The position numbers were made by a program, and so were the translations under genes. Source: an uncultured Prevotella sp. (GTDB lineage: Bacteria; Bacteroidota; Bacteroidia; Bacteroidales; Bacteroidaceae). Taken from it: a stretch of 17,695 nt of DNA. The stretch covers positions 1 through 17,695 of the forward strand of contig OMVH01000254.1 in the NCBI GenBank assembly GCA_900314365.1, given 5' to 3'. Shown here piece by piece: positions 7,428 through 14,947 of this stretch. Numbering within the stretch: position 1 is the first letter of the stretch; every line of letters begins with the position of its first letter. The notes below the pieces were generated by a model. It worked only from the letters and a program-made list of their open reading frames with translations. It was not told the origin of the DNA and did no database searches.

Positions 7428-8786
7428 ATGAAAGTTTCGTTAAGCAGGCTGGCCTACGCCAGAACTTTCGTTCTTATATTACTGTCTGGTTTCCTTTTTT
7501 CTCTCTCTTCTTGTTCCGACGATAGCTATCTTAACGCCATACCGCGTGAGAGTACAGCCGTTGTGGCTTTGAACCTGCAAAAGTCGGGTTGCACCAGCTG
7601 TCCGTCGTTACTTCAAAGTCTGCTTCACGTGAACAGTCTCGAGAAGAGTGGCTTAGACTTCGATTCACGTGCTTACATCTTCACAGCTCCCGACGGAAGT
7701 CTTGGTTTCTGTGCAAGACTGGAGAGCCAAAGCGATTGGAAAGACTTTCTGTCGCGTTCGGCAGGGAAAAGGCAGACCGTGTGGCTTGCCGACCGTCGTG
7801 GCTGTAGTTTTGCAGCTGTAGCCAACTGGGTAATGGGCTGGAACGACCACACTTTGCTTGCCATGGGCCCCGTCACACCGGCTGCCCAGGCTGAGCTTCA
7901 GGCGCAGATGGCTCGCTATCTCAATCAAGATGAGGAAGAGGGTTTCAGTGCCTCTCGAATGTATGCACGCCTCGATTCCATAGAGGCTCCAATGGCTATG
8001 GTTGCACAAGTGAAAGCTCTGCCTCAAAAGTTCTCGGCACCATTCATGCTTGGAGCTCCGAAGGACGCTGATGCCTCGCAGGTCGTCTTGGCTGCCGGAA
8101 TAGAGAACAAGGAAGGCATACTGCTCTTCCGGTGCAACACCTTCTCCTTTAATCCGCGCGTTGATGAGGCTTTGACCAAGGCCCGTGAAGTCTACCGTCC
8201 GATAAAGGGAACTTTCGTTCCCCAACTTCACAGAAAGGCCTTGTTCAGTTGGTTTGTTAATGTTGACGGTTCTCAGTTCCTTCCGCTCCTTCAGTCTGAT
8301 GCAGGCTTGCAGGCCATGCTTGCAGGTATCAATGCTGCTATTGACATGGACAACATCCTGCGCAGTGTCGACGGCGACCTGACCATTACCATCCCCTCTT
8401 TCAGTGATAACGATGTTCAATTGTCAATGCTTGCACAGCTGGCGCATACACGATGGACGGCCGATATTGACTACTGGAAGAAGAGTGTGCCCAAGGGAAG
8501 CTCGCTCTTTGACAGCGGTACTAATCAGTGGTGTTACCAGAACGGAGGCAGTAAGTTCTATTTCGGCTTCACTCCCGACAAGCAGTTCTTTAGCGGTACA
8601 GACCTTTCGGCTGCCCGTCCATCTGCCGCCCGTCCCAACCCGATGCTTCAGCGCTTTGTCAGTGGTAAACGAATGGTAATGATTCTCGATCTCAGTGCTC
8701 CCGCTTCACAGAAGGCAATGAACGCTGCAGGAACCATGCTTGAGCCTTTGTTCGGCAAGGTGAAAGAGATTGTTTTTCAGTTTTGA
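7428..8786 (+). CDS. DUF4836-like lipoprotein, probably surface-exposed
   Basis: The 452-residue product starts with a lipoprotein signal (hydrophobic FVLILLSGFLFSL, lipobox LSSC, Cys29). SDDS follows the cysteine; acidic residues at +2 to +4 resemble the lipoprotein export signal that sends Bacteroidetes lipoproteins to the outer leaflet. The body opens with YLNAIPRESTAVVALNLQ (34-51), which resembles DUF4836 proteins; I see no catalytic motif. An in-frame ATG at 7383, three bases after rsmE, would add 15 residues. I prefer 7428 because it has AAAGG at 7418-7422, gives a standard signal peptide, and keeps the charged n-region short. The gene probably belongs to the transporter-rsmE operon and precedes the ABC pair. 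Confidence 0.78.
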   Translation: MKVSLSRLAYARTFVLILLSGFLFSLSSCSDDSYLNAIPRESTAVVALNLQKSGCTSCPSLLQSLLHVNSLEKSGLDFDSRAYIFTAPDGSLGFCARLESQSDWKDFLSRSAGKRQTVWLADRRGCSFAAVANWVMGWNDHTLLAMGPVTPAAQAELQAQMARYLNQDEEEGFSASRMYARLDSIEAPMAMVAQVKALPQKFSAPFMLGAPKDADASQVVLAAGIENKEGILLFRCNTFSFNPRVDEALTKAREVYRPIKGTFVPQLHRKALFSWFVNVDGSQFLPLLQSDAGLQAMLAGINAAIDMDNILRSVDGDLTITIPSFSDNDVQLSMLAQLAHTRWTADIDYWKKSVPKGSSLFDSGTNQWCYQNGGSKFYFGFTPDKQFFSGTDLSAARPSAARPNPMLQRFVSGKRMVMILDLSAPASQKAMNAAGTMLEPLFGKVKEIVFQF

Positions 8787-8791
8787 TGCTT

Positions 8792-8817
8792 TCCCCTGGG
8801 GCATACCCAGAAGGGGA
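8792..8817 (+). other. Intercistronic hairpin
   Basis: TCCCC (8792-8796) and TGGG (8797-8800) pair with CCCA (8806-8809) and GGGGA (8813-8817), with a three-base bulge (GAA) and a five-base loop. No T-run follows, so it is not a standard terminator. Placed 6 nt after the lipoprotein stop and 27 nt before the ABC gene, it could stabilise or attenuate the transcript. Confidence 0.45.
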
Positions 8818-8844
8818 GGACATCCTTTATTGACATACTTATAA

Positions 8845-9492
8845 ATGGATTGCATTCAATTAAAATCTGTTGTCCCCCACGTCTTCGCTCAGCGTGTCAG
8901 CTCTTTGGAGAGTGACATTTGGAATACCGAGGCCACGTTTGAGAAAGGACAACTCTATCTTGTTGAGGCCGACAGTGGCATGGGAAAGAGCACCTTCTGC
9001 AGTTATGTGGTGGGCTATCGTCACGACTTCACAGGCAGTTTGCTCTTTGACGGTCAACTCTCTTCCCAGTTGCGCGCTCGTGACTGGGTGGAACTTCGTC
9101 GGCACCACATCAGCCATCTCTTTCAGGAGCTGAGGCTTTTTCCGGAGCTTACAGCTTTGGAGAATGTAGAGATAAAGAACAAACTCACGGTGTGGAAAAA
9201 GCCTTCTGAGATCCGTGAGTGGTTTGAGAGGCTTGGCATTGCTGACAAGCTGGATTCCAAGGTCGGTCTGATGTCCTTTGGACAGCAGCAACGGGTAGCT
9301 ATGATAAGGTCGCTTTCGCAGCCTTTTGACTTCCTGCTTGCCGACGAACCCATCAGTCATCTTGACGACAGCAACTCGAAGGTTATGGGTGAGATTATGA
9401 TGGAGGAGGCCCACAGGCAGGGAGCCGCCGTCATCGTTACGAGCATTGGAAAACACATGGATCTGCCTTATTCGAAAGTGTTCCGTCTCTGA
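8845..9492 (+). CDS. ABC transporter ATP-binding protein, LolD/MacB-like, atypical motifs
   Basis: This 215-residue nucleotide-binding subunit should work with the FtsX-like permease encoded next. The overall order is canonical: P-loop ADSGMGKST (42-50), Q-loop Gln94 in HLFQELRLFPELTALENV, signature region MSFGQQQR (143-150), Walker B FLLADEP (163-169, Glu168) and D-loop SHLD (171-174). Several positions deviate. The first P-loop Gly is Ala42, the LSGGQ signature reads MSFGQ, and the switch (H-loop) His expected after VT is Ser200 (VTSIGKH). The catalytic Glu is kept. The sequence still looks like a conserved functional protein rather than a decayed one. It may hydrolyse ATP slowly or use ATP binding mainly for mechanotransmission. 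Confidence 0.88.
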   Translation: MDCIQLKSVVPHVFAQRVSSLESDIWNTEATFEKGQLYLVEADSGMGKSTFCSYVVGYRHDFTGSLLFDGQLSSQLRARDWVELRRHHISHLFQELRLFPELTALENVEIKNKLTVWKKPSEIREWFERLGIADKLDSKVGLMSFGQQQRVAMIRSLSQPFDFLLADEPISHLDDSNSKVMGEIMMEEAHRQGAAVIVTSIGKHMDLPYSKVFRL

Positions 9493-9523
9493 GACGGGAG
9501 CCGATATTAAATTGTTTCTCATT

Positions 9524-10732
9524 ATGTCATTGGTTTGGAAATTACTGCGCCGGCATATCAGTCTGCCTCAGTTTGCGGGGTTCTTCTTTGCGAATCTCTT
9601 TGGTATGACCATTGTCTTGCTTGGCATACAGTTCTATAACGATATTGTCCCGGTCTTTACGGCAGGCGACAGCTTTCTCAGTGCCGACTATCTCATCGTG
9701 AGCAAGAAGGTGGGAATGGGCAGTACTCTTTCGGGGACATCAAACAGTTTCTCTAAGGCTGAGGTCGACGACATCGAGTCGCAAAAGTTTGTTACGGAAG
9801 TTGGGAAGTTCGTCTCTGCAAACTATAAGGTTGATGCCCAAATGGGTATCAACGGAGTTAATATTCTCAATTCGGAGCTTTTTTTTGAGAGTGTTCCTGA
9901 TGACTTCGTTGATGTCAAGGCTGCCGGATGGAATTTCATTCCTGGTCAGAGCCACGAGATACCAGTCATTTTGCCGCGTTCTTACATCACGATGTATAAC
10001 TTTGGCTTTGCTCAGAGCCATTCACTACCCAAGATTTCCGAGGGACTGGCAGGTATGATCGACTTACGCCTCTTCATTCAGGGCAATGGCCGTAAGGACG
10101 AGTACAAAGGCAAGGTCATCGGTTTCTCCTCCCGGCTCAACACGATCCTCGTGCCGCAGTCGTTCATGGACTGGAGTAATCGCACCTATTCGCGTGATGA
10201 GACTGCTGACCCCACACGACTTATCCTGAAGGTAGGCAACCCTACGGAGAGCAAACTGGCCTCTTACCTCGACTCCCACGGCTATGAACCGGAGGACAAC
10301 AATTTGGATGCCGAGAAGACGACTATGTTCCTCCGGATGATGGTGTCGATAGTGATGGTTGTGGGACTCGTGATAGCTGCCCTTAGTTTCTTCATTCTCA
10401 TGCTCAGTATTTATCTGCTTGTGCAGAAGAACTCCACCAAGCTTGAGAACCTTCTTCTCATTGGATACAGTCGTTCCCAAGTGGCCAGGCCCTATCAGCT
10501 GCTTACCATTGCTCTCAACATGGCTGTGTTCCTGATGGCGGTTGTGATACTGTTCTTTGTGAGGAACTATTACATGGGCATGCTCGAAGTGCTGTTCCCT
10601 ACAGTCCCTGAGGGCACGATGTTACCTGCATTCATCGCCGGATTCTGTCTCTTGGCCCTTGTCTCAGTGGCTAACATTATGGCTATTCGGCATAAGGTGG
10701 TAGAGATATGGAATCACCGTGCCGCAGACTGA
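9524..10732 (+). CDS. FtsX/MacB-like ABC transporter permease
   Basis: The product is a 402-residue inner-membrane protein with the type VII ABC (MacB/LolC/FtsX) topology. TM1 lies at about 18-37, a large extracytoplasmic domain at about 40-265, then TM2 at about 272-300, TM3 at 326-346 and TM4 at 366-385. The cytoplasmic loop LLLIGYSRSQVARPY (about 310-324) matches the coupling segment of FtsX-domain permeases. A longer open frame from 9446 overlaps the ATPase gene out of frame; ATG 9524, 31 nt after the ATPase stop, gives the expected short cytoplasmic N-terminus. There is no membrane-fusion protein or outer-membrane factor nearby, so a substrate cannot be assigned. It ends the plus-strand cluster. 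Confidence 0.88.
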   Translation: MSLVWKLLRRHISLPQFAGFFFANLFGMTIVLLGIQFYNDIVPVFTAGDSFLSADYLIVSKKVGMGSTLSGTSNSFSKAEVDDIESQKFVTEVGKFVSANYKVDAQMGINGVNILNSELFFESVPDDFVDVKAAGWNFIPGQSHEIPVILPRSYITMYNFGFAQSHSLPKISEGLAGMIDLRLFIQGNGRKDEYKGKVIGFSSRLNTILVPQSFMDWSNRTYSRDETADPTRLILKVGNPTESKLASYLDSHGYEPEDNNLDAEKTTMFLRMMVSIVMVVGLVIAALSFFILMLSIYLLVQKNSTKLENLLLIGYSRSQVARPYQLLTIALNMAVFLMAVVILFFVRNYYMGMLEVLFPTVPEGTMLPAFIAGFCLLALVSVANIMAIRHKVVEIWNHRAAD

Positions 10733-10787
10733 TGCTTTCTTTGGTATTAGTCTTGCTTCGGAAGCAGCCTAAGTCATGACTATAAGA

Positions 10788-10845
10788 ACAACAGCAAGCA
10801 ATTCCGCATGGCTTGAAATGCCTGTGTCGGATTGCTTGCTGTTGT
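10788..10845. terminator. Large hairpin between convergent genes
   Basis: ACAACAGCAAGCAA-t-TCCG (left arm 10788-10806) pairs with CGGATTGCTTGCTGTTGT (right arm 10828-10845). The stem has 18 base pairs with one bulged base and a 21-nt loop. No long T-run follows on either strand, but its position between convergent genes and its stability make it a likely bidirectional terminator. A smaller hairpin TGCTT-cgg-AAGCA precedes it at 10754-10766. Confidence 0.65.
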
Positions 10846-10928
10846 GATTTAACGGATAGTCCTGTGTGGAGCTAAGAGCAATAATCCTCTTCTATATGCT
10901 CTGAATACTATCGTGTCTGTATCTTTGT

Positions 10929-11729
10929 TTAGTCGAACTCATTCAAATCCTTATTCTTTAAATCATTGTAGGTACTGCGGATATCGTCCTTGGTTATTTC
11001 AAAGTTCCGTGCCACTGTTCTCGGCTTGTCAGCAGTAGAATGAGTGAAGAGCCAGTCGTAGGTCTTCTGCATGTAGAAGAGCCGGGCCAGTATTCCATGG
11101 TTTCCTCCCTGCACCCAGTCGTAGCGTAGCAGCTTGTCGTTGCCTTGCTGTTGCAGGGCTTCAACGATGCACTTCGACTGTCTGATGCTAACAGCGCGGT
11201 CGGCTGTGCCATGCATAATCCACAACGGCACCTTGCCCAGCGGACTGACATCTTTGAGAGTGGTTCCTCCGCAGAGCGCCATGGCAGCGGCGATCTTCTC
11301 GGGGTAAGTACCTACAAAGTCGAGCGTTCCGTAGCCTCCAAGGCTCATGCCGAGCACGTAGACGCGTGTTGTGTCAACAGGATAGTGGGCCTTCATCCAT
11401 TCCAGGATGTTGTTCAGCCGTTCGGGCTTCCAGTTGCCGCCGGGATTCTGTGGTGCTACGATGAATGTGGGGATAATCTTGCCTTTCTCCACTGCATCTA
11501 TGGTACCGTAGCGGCGCACCTTGTCGAGGTTGTTACCGCAGAGGCTTGCGCCATGCAGAAAGATGACGAGTGGCAACGGATGTCCCTGGGGTTCATAGTC
11601 CTCGGGGGTGTAGAGCCAGAAGTTGTAACCATTGTCAACGGTGTTGACTTGTGAGGAGAGTTGTCCCTTCTGCGCCCAGGCACCAAAGGTGCCCAAAAGG
11701 AGCAGAAGGCTGGTAAGTAAGTATCTCAT
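10929..11729 (-). CDS. Secreted alpha/beta hydrolase (prolyl oligopeptidase/carboxylesterase-like)
   Basis: The 266-residue product has a signal peptide (MRYLLTSLLLLLGTFGAWA, cleavage near 19/20) and one alpha/beta-hydrolase domain. The oxyanion-hole HG is at 59-60 (FLHGAS). The nucleophile is Ser129 in GMSLGG (127-132), the acid is likely Asp177 in HGTADRAV (173-180), and the base is likely His211 in GGNHG. The family includes periplasmic esterases and dienelactone-hydrolase-like or CE1-like enzymes acting on ester-linked substituents, but the substrate cannot be told here. The C-terminal tail of about 35 residues past the domain is charged. It has its own promoter at 11758-11789 and appears monocistronic. 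Confidence 0.85.
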   Translation of the reverse strand: MRYLLTSLLLLLGTFGAWAQKGQLSSQVNTVDNGYNFWLYTPEDYEPQGHPLPLVIFLHGASLCGNNLDKVRRYGTIDAVEKGKIIPTFIVAPQNPGGNWKPERLNNILEWMKAHYPVDTTRVYVLGMSLGGYGTLDFVGTYPEKIAAAMALCGGTTLKDVSPLGKVPLWIMHGTADRAVSIRQSKCIVEALQQQGNDKLLRYDWVQGGNHGILARLFYMQKTYDWLFTHSTADKPRTVARNFEITKDDIRSTYNDLKNKDLNEFD

Positions 11730-11757
11730 ATCATTTCTTTCTAAACGGTCGGTTCTG

Positions 11758-11789
11758 CAAATATAGCAATAAAGCCGCGAAAGTAGAAA
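11758..11789 (-). promoter_or_regulatory. Bacteroidetes promoter for the 10929-11729 hydrolase
   Basis: On the minus strand, TTTC (11786-11789) is followed after 20 bp by TATATTTG (11758-11765), a perfect TAnnTTTG -7 box. The spacing is right and the -33 box differs from TTTG at one position. The leader to the ATG at 11729 would be about 20 nt. Confidence 0.65.
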
Positions 11790-11813
11790 GAAATTGATAT
11801 AAATAATGTTACA

Positions 11814-13559
11814 TCAGTTCATCATCAGTGTCATAGTGGGCTTCTCGTCGTGCAGGATGAAGACAGAGAGCTCGTTGATGGTCAGCGCGCGTGCCTCAGG
11901 CAGCGGTCGGTCGGTGCGTTCCACCCTGCCCGCAGCGATGCGGAAGTAGATGTTGTTGGCAGCGATGTCCTTGTCGTTGTATACACGCAGGTTGCCCTCG
12001 AAATCAGGATGTCTTTGTGCGTAGAGTTCCAGTGCTTTTTTGCCATTGATGACGCGCAGCATTCCCGGTGCCGGTTCGCTTGGACCCTCTGTCCGCAGGT
12101 CCTCGCGGGCGGTTAGAAAACTTTGTTCGTTCTGTCTGAGGAAGCAACCCTGGGAGCGTTGCCAGTCGTCGAAGGCTGCAAAGTCCATCTCTTCAGCCCC
12201 TGCGGGTGGGGCTATGCTGCGGATTATCTGCGTATACCCCATGCCGGCATACCAGTCGAAGAGCCACGGCTCGGCGGGGATAAGCACAGCGAAGATATAG
12301 CCCTGAGAATAGAGTGTGTGGTGGGCCTGTTGCATGAGGCTCGACCCTACATGCTGTCGGCGGTATGACTCCTCGACACTCACTGCGTAGATGTAGGCCG
12401 AAAGAGCTTCGATACTGCCACTGCCGAGACGGTAGGGCAATGCTTGCAAGGCCGCTGCTACATGGCCTCCAATCTGGCAGACGATGTTGCGCTCCGGACG
12501 GTAGCAACGGTCGAAATAGAGTTGGGTGAAGGCCTCGGAGTCGTGGAAAGTAGCCCGGTAGAGTTCTTCAGTCTCAGTCTTGATACGTTCGGGATGTTCG
12601 AACTCGCGTAGTGGTTGCTTTTCCATGATAGAGTATTTCTCGAGCAGCACTTCCGGTTTGTACGATAGTTTGGCCTTACGCAAGCCCTCCTGTCCTAAGT
12701 CCTCCTCTCGGTTGATATATGTGTACTCTTCAGGCAGATGGCGGACAAACTCCTGGTTGATGATAGCAAAGGCACCTTCGTAGTTGATGTTGGCCTTCTC
12801 GATGCATACGTCGAAGGTATTGTGATTGATAGGGCAGCCGAACGTGAAGGCCACCATGCGACCCTTCACAAAAAGCGTGCCGCCTGTACAGCCTAAATAG
12901 TCCCAGAGCGTGAAGGCACGGGTCATGGAGCGCAGTTCCTCGCTGAGTTCCGTGTCCTGCTCAGAGGTGGCATCGCCCTTGGTGTCCTGACGCCACTCTT
13001 CTTCCAGTCTAAGGCATTCGGGGATGAGGCTCTTCGTGAGTGGGCGGTATTCATAGTCAGGGTAGAGCGTACGGAACTTGTTGCAGTGGTTGCGCTTGCT
13101 CTGCAGATGCTTGCCCGAGAGCGAGATGAGCTTCTCGCGAAGATAGATGTAGTCGAAGAAATCGCGTTCGGGCTTGATATTGAACATGCCGGGGAGGGAA
13201 CGTTCGAGCTCGCCGGCCATCTCTTGGCCTACTCCTATGAGCAGAAACGGATGCCCCATGGCGATGGAGTCGTCGCGCAGCTTCATGATGACACCGGCAC
13301 TGTTGTCGGCCGTCGGCAGTCCGTAGTTCCCGTCTGCCTGCATCACCGGTTTGGGAATGGGAGGCATATAGGCCAGATGATGGCCGGTGTAGAAGCGGAA
13401 TACCAGATAGTCGTCGACTATGGCGTACTGAGTGTCATAGAGGAATCGCCAACTGATGATGTTGGCAAAGGACAGGTCACAGTTCTGCGAAGTACCGGGC
13501 AGAGTGTAACGCTGAATGAACTCGCGGTCGCGGACGTTCACGTCGTGAAAGTGAATCAT
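11814..13559 (-). CDS. DUF2156 (phosphatidylglycerol lysyltransferase-like) fused to GNAT acetyltransferase
   Basis: A single 581-residue frame joins two acyl/aminoacyl-transferase-fold modules. Residues about 1-312 are a DUF2156-type protein (CDLSFANIISWRFLYDTQYA at 27-46; later LGQEGLRKAKLSYKP at 288-302). Residues about 325-480 are a GNAT domain, with motif A around VSVEESYRRQHVGSSLM (393-409; RxxxGxS at the CoA pyrophosphate site) and DWYAGMGY at 435-442. A C-terminal region (about 490-581) resembles the SCP2-like tail of Eis-type GNATs. No membrane helices are seen, so it is cytoplasmic. An upstream in-frame ATG at 13631 would overlap the hydrolase stop; 13559 matches the usual DUF2156 beginning (MIHFHDV). 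It probably shares a transcript with the upstream hydrolase (61-nt gap). Confidence 0.82.
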   Translation of the reverse strand: MIHFHDVNVRDREFIQRYTLPGTSQNCDLSFANIISWRFLYDTQYAIVDDYLVFRFYTGHHLAYMPPIPKPVMQADGNYGLPTADNSAGVIMKLRDDSIAMGHPFLLIGVGQEMAGELERSLPGMFNIKPERDFFDYIYLREKLISLSGKHLQSKRNHCNKFRTLYPDYEYRPLTKSLIPECLRLEEEWRQDTKGDATSEQDTELSEELRSMTRAFTLWDYLGCTGGTLFVKGRMVAFTFGCPINHNTFDVCIEKANINYEGAFAIINQEFVRHLPEEYTYINREEDLGQEGLRKAKLSYKPEVLLEKYSIMEKQPLREFEHPERIKTETEELYRATFHDSEAFTQLYFDRCYRPERNIVCQIGGHVAAALQALPYRLGSGSIEALSAYIYAVSVEESYRRQHVGSSLMQQAHHTLYSQGYIFAVLIPAEPWLFDWYAGMGYTQIIRSIAPPAGAEEMDFAAFDDWQRSQGCFLRQNEQSFLTAREDLRTEGPSEPAPGMLRVINGKKALELYAQRHPDFEGNLRVYNDKDIAANNIYFRIAAGRVERTDRPLPEARALTINELSVFILHDEKPTMTLMMN

Positions 13560-13620
13560 AATGAAGCTGTGTTTGTTATTGTCGCTTGGGCCAAGGCCGT
13601 GTGACTGCCGGGGGAGCAGC

Positions 13621-14436
13621 TCACCTGGCATTGTTGAGGATAAACTTGACTATGGGAGCCGGTGCCTCAAGGCTATGGGGATGATGGTCGCAGCCTGGCT
13701 TCAGGATAACCTTGATAACCCCGTGCATCTTCTGATATCGACGGGCCAGAATCTTCAGGTTCTCGTCGTAGGGCACCGTCTTGTCGCTGTCGCCAGCCAC
13801 CCCGATAATGGGTATCCGGGCTTTGGCTATGGGGCGCAGGTTGTCGAGCGGATTGCCCTTGAATGAGGACATGTCGGCTTCTGTGAGGTGCCATTCGGTC
13901 AGAAAGTCGTTCCAAAGCTTTGTCTCCTTTCGGCTGGGCCAGCTCTCCACGTCGCATACCGGTGCGTCGAGGTAGAGACACGACACTTTCTCCGGATTGG
14001 CCGCAGCCCAGTTAACGGCAAACATTCCGCCACGGCTGAAGCCTTCTACTATGACCTTGTCTCTCAGTCCATAGCGGCTCACCATCTCATTGAAGAATTC
14101 AGTTCCCAATTTCACGGCTCGCGGACTGCCGTAGAGATGCGTAACGTCGTAGTAGACCACATGGTAGCCAAGGGCCAGCATAGCGACATCAACAGAGGCG
14201 AAGGCGTTGAAGAAAGCAGGCCGCCATATCCACGGCTTTCCAGGCAACGAGGCTTTGGGAACTACAACGATGGCATCGCGGTCGTTGAACTTGAAGTCAT
14301 GTTTGACGCAGCCATGCCATTGACTGGTCGTGCCGGGGAAGGGATCTTCTTGCCCGTTTGTTGTAGGCGTGTCAGCTGCCGCACGGCCCAGTGAGAGCGT
14401 GAGCAGCATGGTCAGGAGGCATAATGTTTGCTTCAT
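13621..14436 (-). CDS. Secreted alpha/beta hydrolase family protein
   Basis: The 271-residue product starts at ATG 14436 with a signal peptide (MKQTLCLLTMLLTLSLGRAAA, cleavage near 21); the longer frame from 14469 would place 11 charged residues in front and overlap the promoter-proximal leader. The hydrolase fold shows the conserved KPWIWRPAFF stretch (67-76), nucleophile Ser134 in GFSRGG (132-137), likely acid Asp218 in GDSDKTVP, and likely base His251 in GCDHHPHSL. This pattern belongs to a group of uncharacterised periplasmic esterase-like hydrolases. It is driven by the promoter at 14477-14484 and followed by the DUF2156-GNAT gene. The substrate is unknown. Confidence 0.85.
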   Translation of the reverse strand: MKQTLCLLTMLLTLSLGRAAADTPTTNGQEDPFPGTTSQWHGCVKHDFKFNDRDAIVVVPKASLPGKPWIWRPAFFNAFASVDVAMLALGYHVVYYDVTHLYGSPRAVKLGTEFFNEMVSRYGLRDKVIVEGFSRGGMFAVNWAAANPEKVSCLYLDAPVCDVESWPSRKETKLWNDFLTEWHLTEADMSSFKGNPLDNLRPIAKARIPIIGVAGDSDKTVPYDENLKILARRYQKMHGVIKVILKPGCDHHPHSLEAPAPIVKFILNNAR

Positions 14437-14476
14437 AATAACATTTCCTTTCTTATGGGTGTGACACATTATATTG

Positions 14477-14484
14477 CAAAATTA
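14477..14484 (-). promoter_or_regulatory. -7 box (TAATTTTG) upstream of hydrolase gene
   Basis: TAATTTTG on the minus strand matches TAnnTTTG. It lies about 40 nt before the ATG at 14436, leaving a leader of about 30-35 nt. A TTTA 17 bp upstream is a weak -33 candidate. Repeat copy B lies about 50 bp further upstream. Confidence 0.6.
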
Positions 14485-14536
14485 GAGATAATTTCTGAAA
14501 GTAAACCTTTTGGACTCTGTTTTTTCTGTGGTAATG

Positions 14537-14567
14537 TACGGCTCTTTCATTTAAGATTCATCTGACA
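14537..14567 (-). repeat. Dispersed intergenic repeat, copy B
   Basis: On the minus strand this copy is 28/31 identical to 151-181. The similarity to copy A extends further inward (AAACCAAT in register at 14578-14585). It is inverted relative to copy C (14723-14753), with which the central 26 positions share 22 identities. Confidence 0.6.
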
Positions 14568-14648
14568 TGGGATGCTTATTGGTTTTATTTCTATCTTACG
14601 TCTTATGTATACTTTTATTATAGCATCCTGAACAATGTGAGGCAAACG

Positions 14649-14718
14649 AAGCAAGAATACAGGGTGCGCGCATCAGACAAGCAGCTCTCGTACCCTGGGA
14701 GGCCGTCACTGCTTGCTT
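14649..14718. other. Nested stem-loop structure
   Basis: An outer stem AAGCAAG (14649-14655) / CTTGCTT (14712-14718) encloses an inner stem CAGGGTGCG (14660-14668) / CGTACCCTG (14689-14697), which has nine pairs including one G-T. The inner loop is 20 nt. There is no T-run, so it is not an ordinary terminator. It sits inside the B-C bounded segment. Confidence 0.45.
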
Positions 14719-14722
14719 GCTC

Positions 14723-14753
14723 CATCAGACCAAACTTAAATGAAAAAGCCACG
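14723..14753 (+). repeat. Dispersed intergenic repeat, copy C (divergent)
   Basis: The core CTTAAATGAAA-AGCC is shared with copies A and B. Outside the core similarity falls off quickly, and the inward extension AAACCAAT is absent. Orientation is opposite to copy B, so the two form imperfect terminal inverted repeats around about 155 bases. Confidence 0.5.
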
Positions 14754-14881
14754 GTGCTATAATGCTTGCGGTGTGTCCATTTCTGCTGTAGAAAGCTTTT
14801 GGAGTACTGCCAAGCTACTCACCAAGTACACCGATAGCCTCAGGCGGTGCGCCGGCATAGGCTTGTTGCAACTATTTGCAG

Positions 14882-14925
14882 AAAAAACGCGATGGAAGGC
14901 TGCGCTGTCTACAGCTCCATCGCGT
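14882..14925 (-). terminator. Intrinsic terminator of the pdx operon
   Basis: A perfect 10-bp stem (ACGCGATGGA at 14887-14896 with TCCATCGCGT at 14916-14925) has a 19-nt loop. Read on the minus strand, it is followed by a run of T (14882-14887). It lies 22 nt after the pdxT stop codon and is a textbook Rho-independent terminator. Confidence 0.9.
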
Positions 14926-14947
14926 GTTCGTTTAGTTACAGAAACCC

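Larger units (their letters stand above)
14485..14947. other. Intergenic island between pdxT and hydrolase gene
   Basis: No credible coding sequence is visible over this stretch. It contains inverted repeat copies B and C, a nested hairpin (14649-14718) and the pdxT terminator. The 217-bp segment 14537-14753, bounded by B and C in opposite orientation, has the form of a small non-autonomous mobile element or a structured RNA region. Remaining parts show no clear signal. Confidence 0.55.

Noticed and set aside
9446..9523. Longer N-terminus for the FtsX-like permease
   Set aside because: It overlaps the ATPase coding sequence in another frame and would put 26 extra residues before the usual short cytoplasmic start.
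13560..13631. Upstream ATG at 13631 for the DUF2156-GNAT gene
   Set aside because: The 24 added residues are low in family resemblance and overlap the hydrolase stop; MIHFHDV at 13559 is the usual beginning.
14482..14550. 22-residue frame on the minus strand starting in repeat copy B
   Set aside because: The frame is interrupted by a stop after four codons in copy A, and it runs across the -7 box of the hydrolase promoter, so conservation as a peptide is unlikely.
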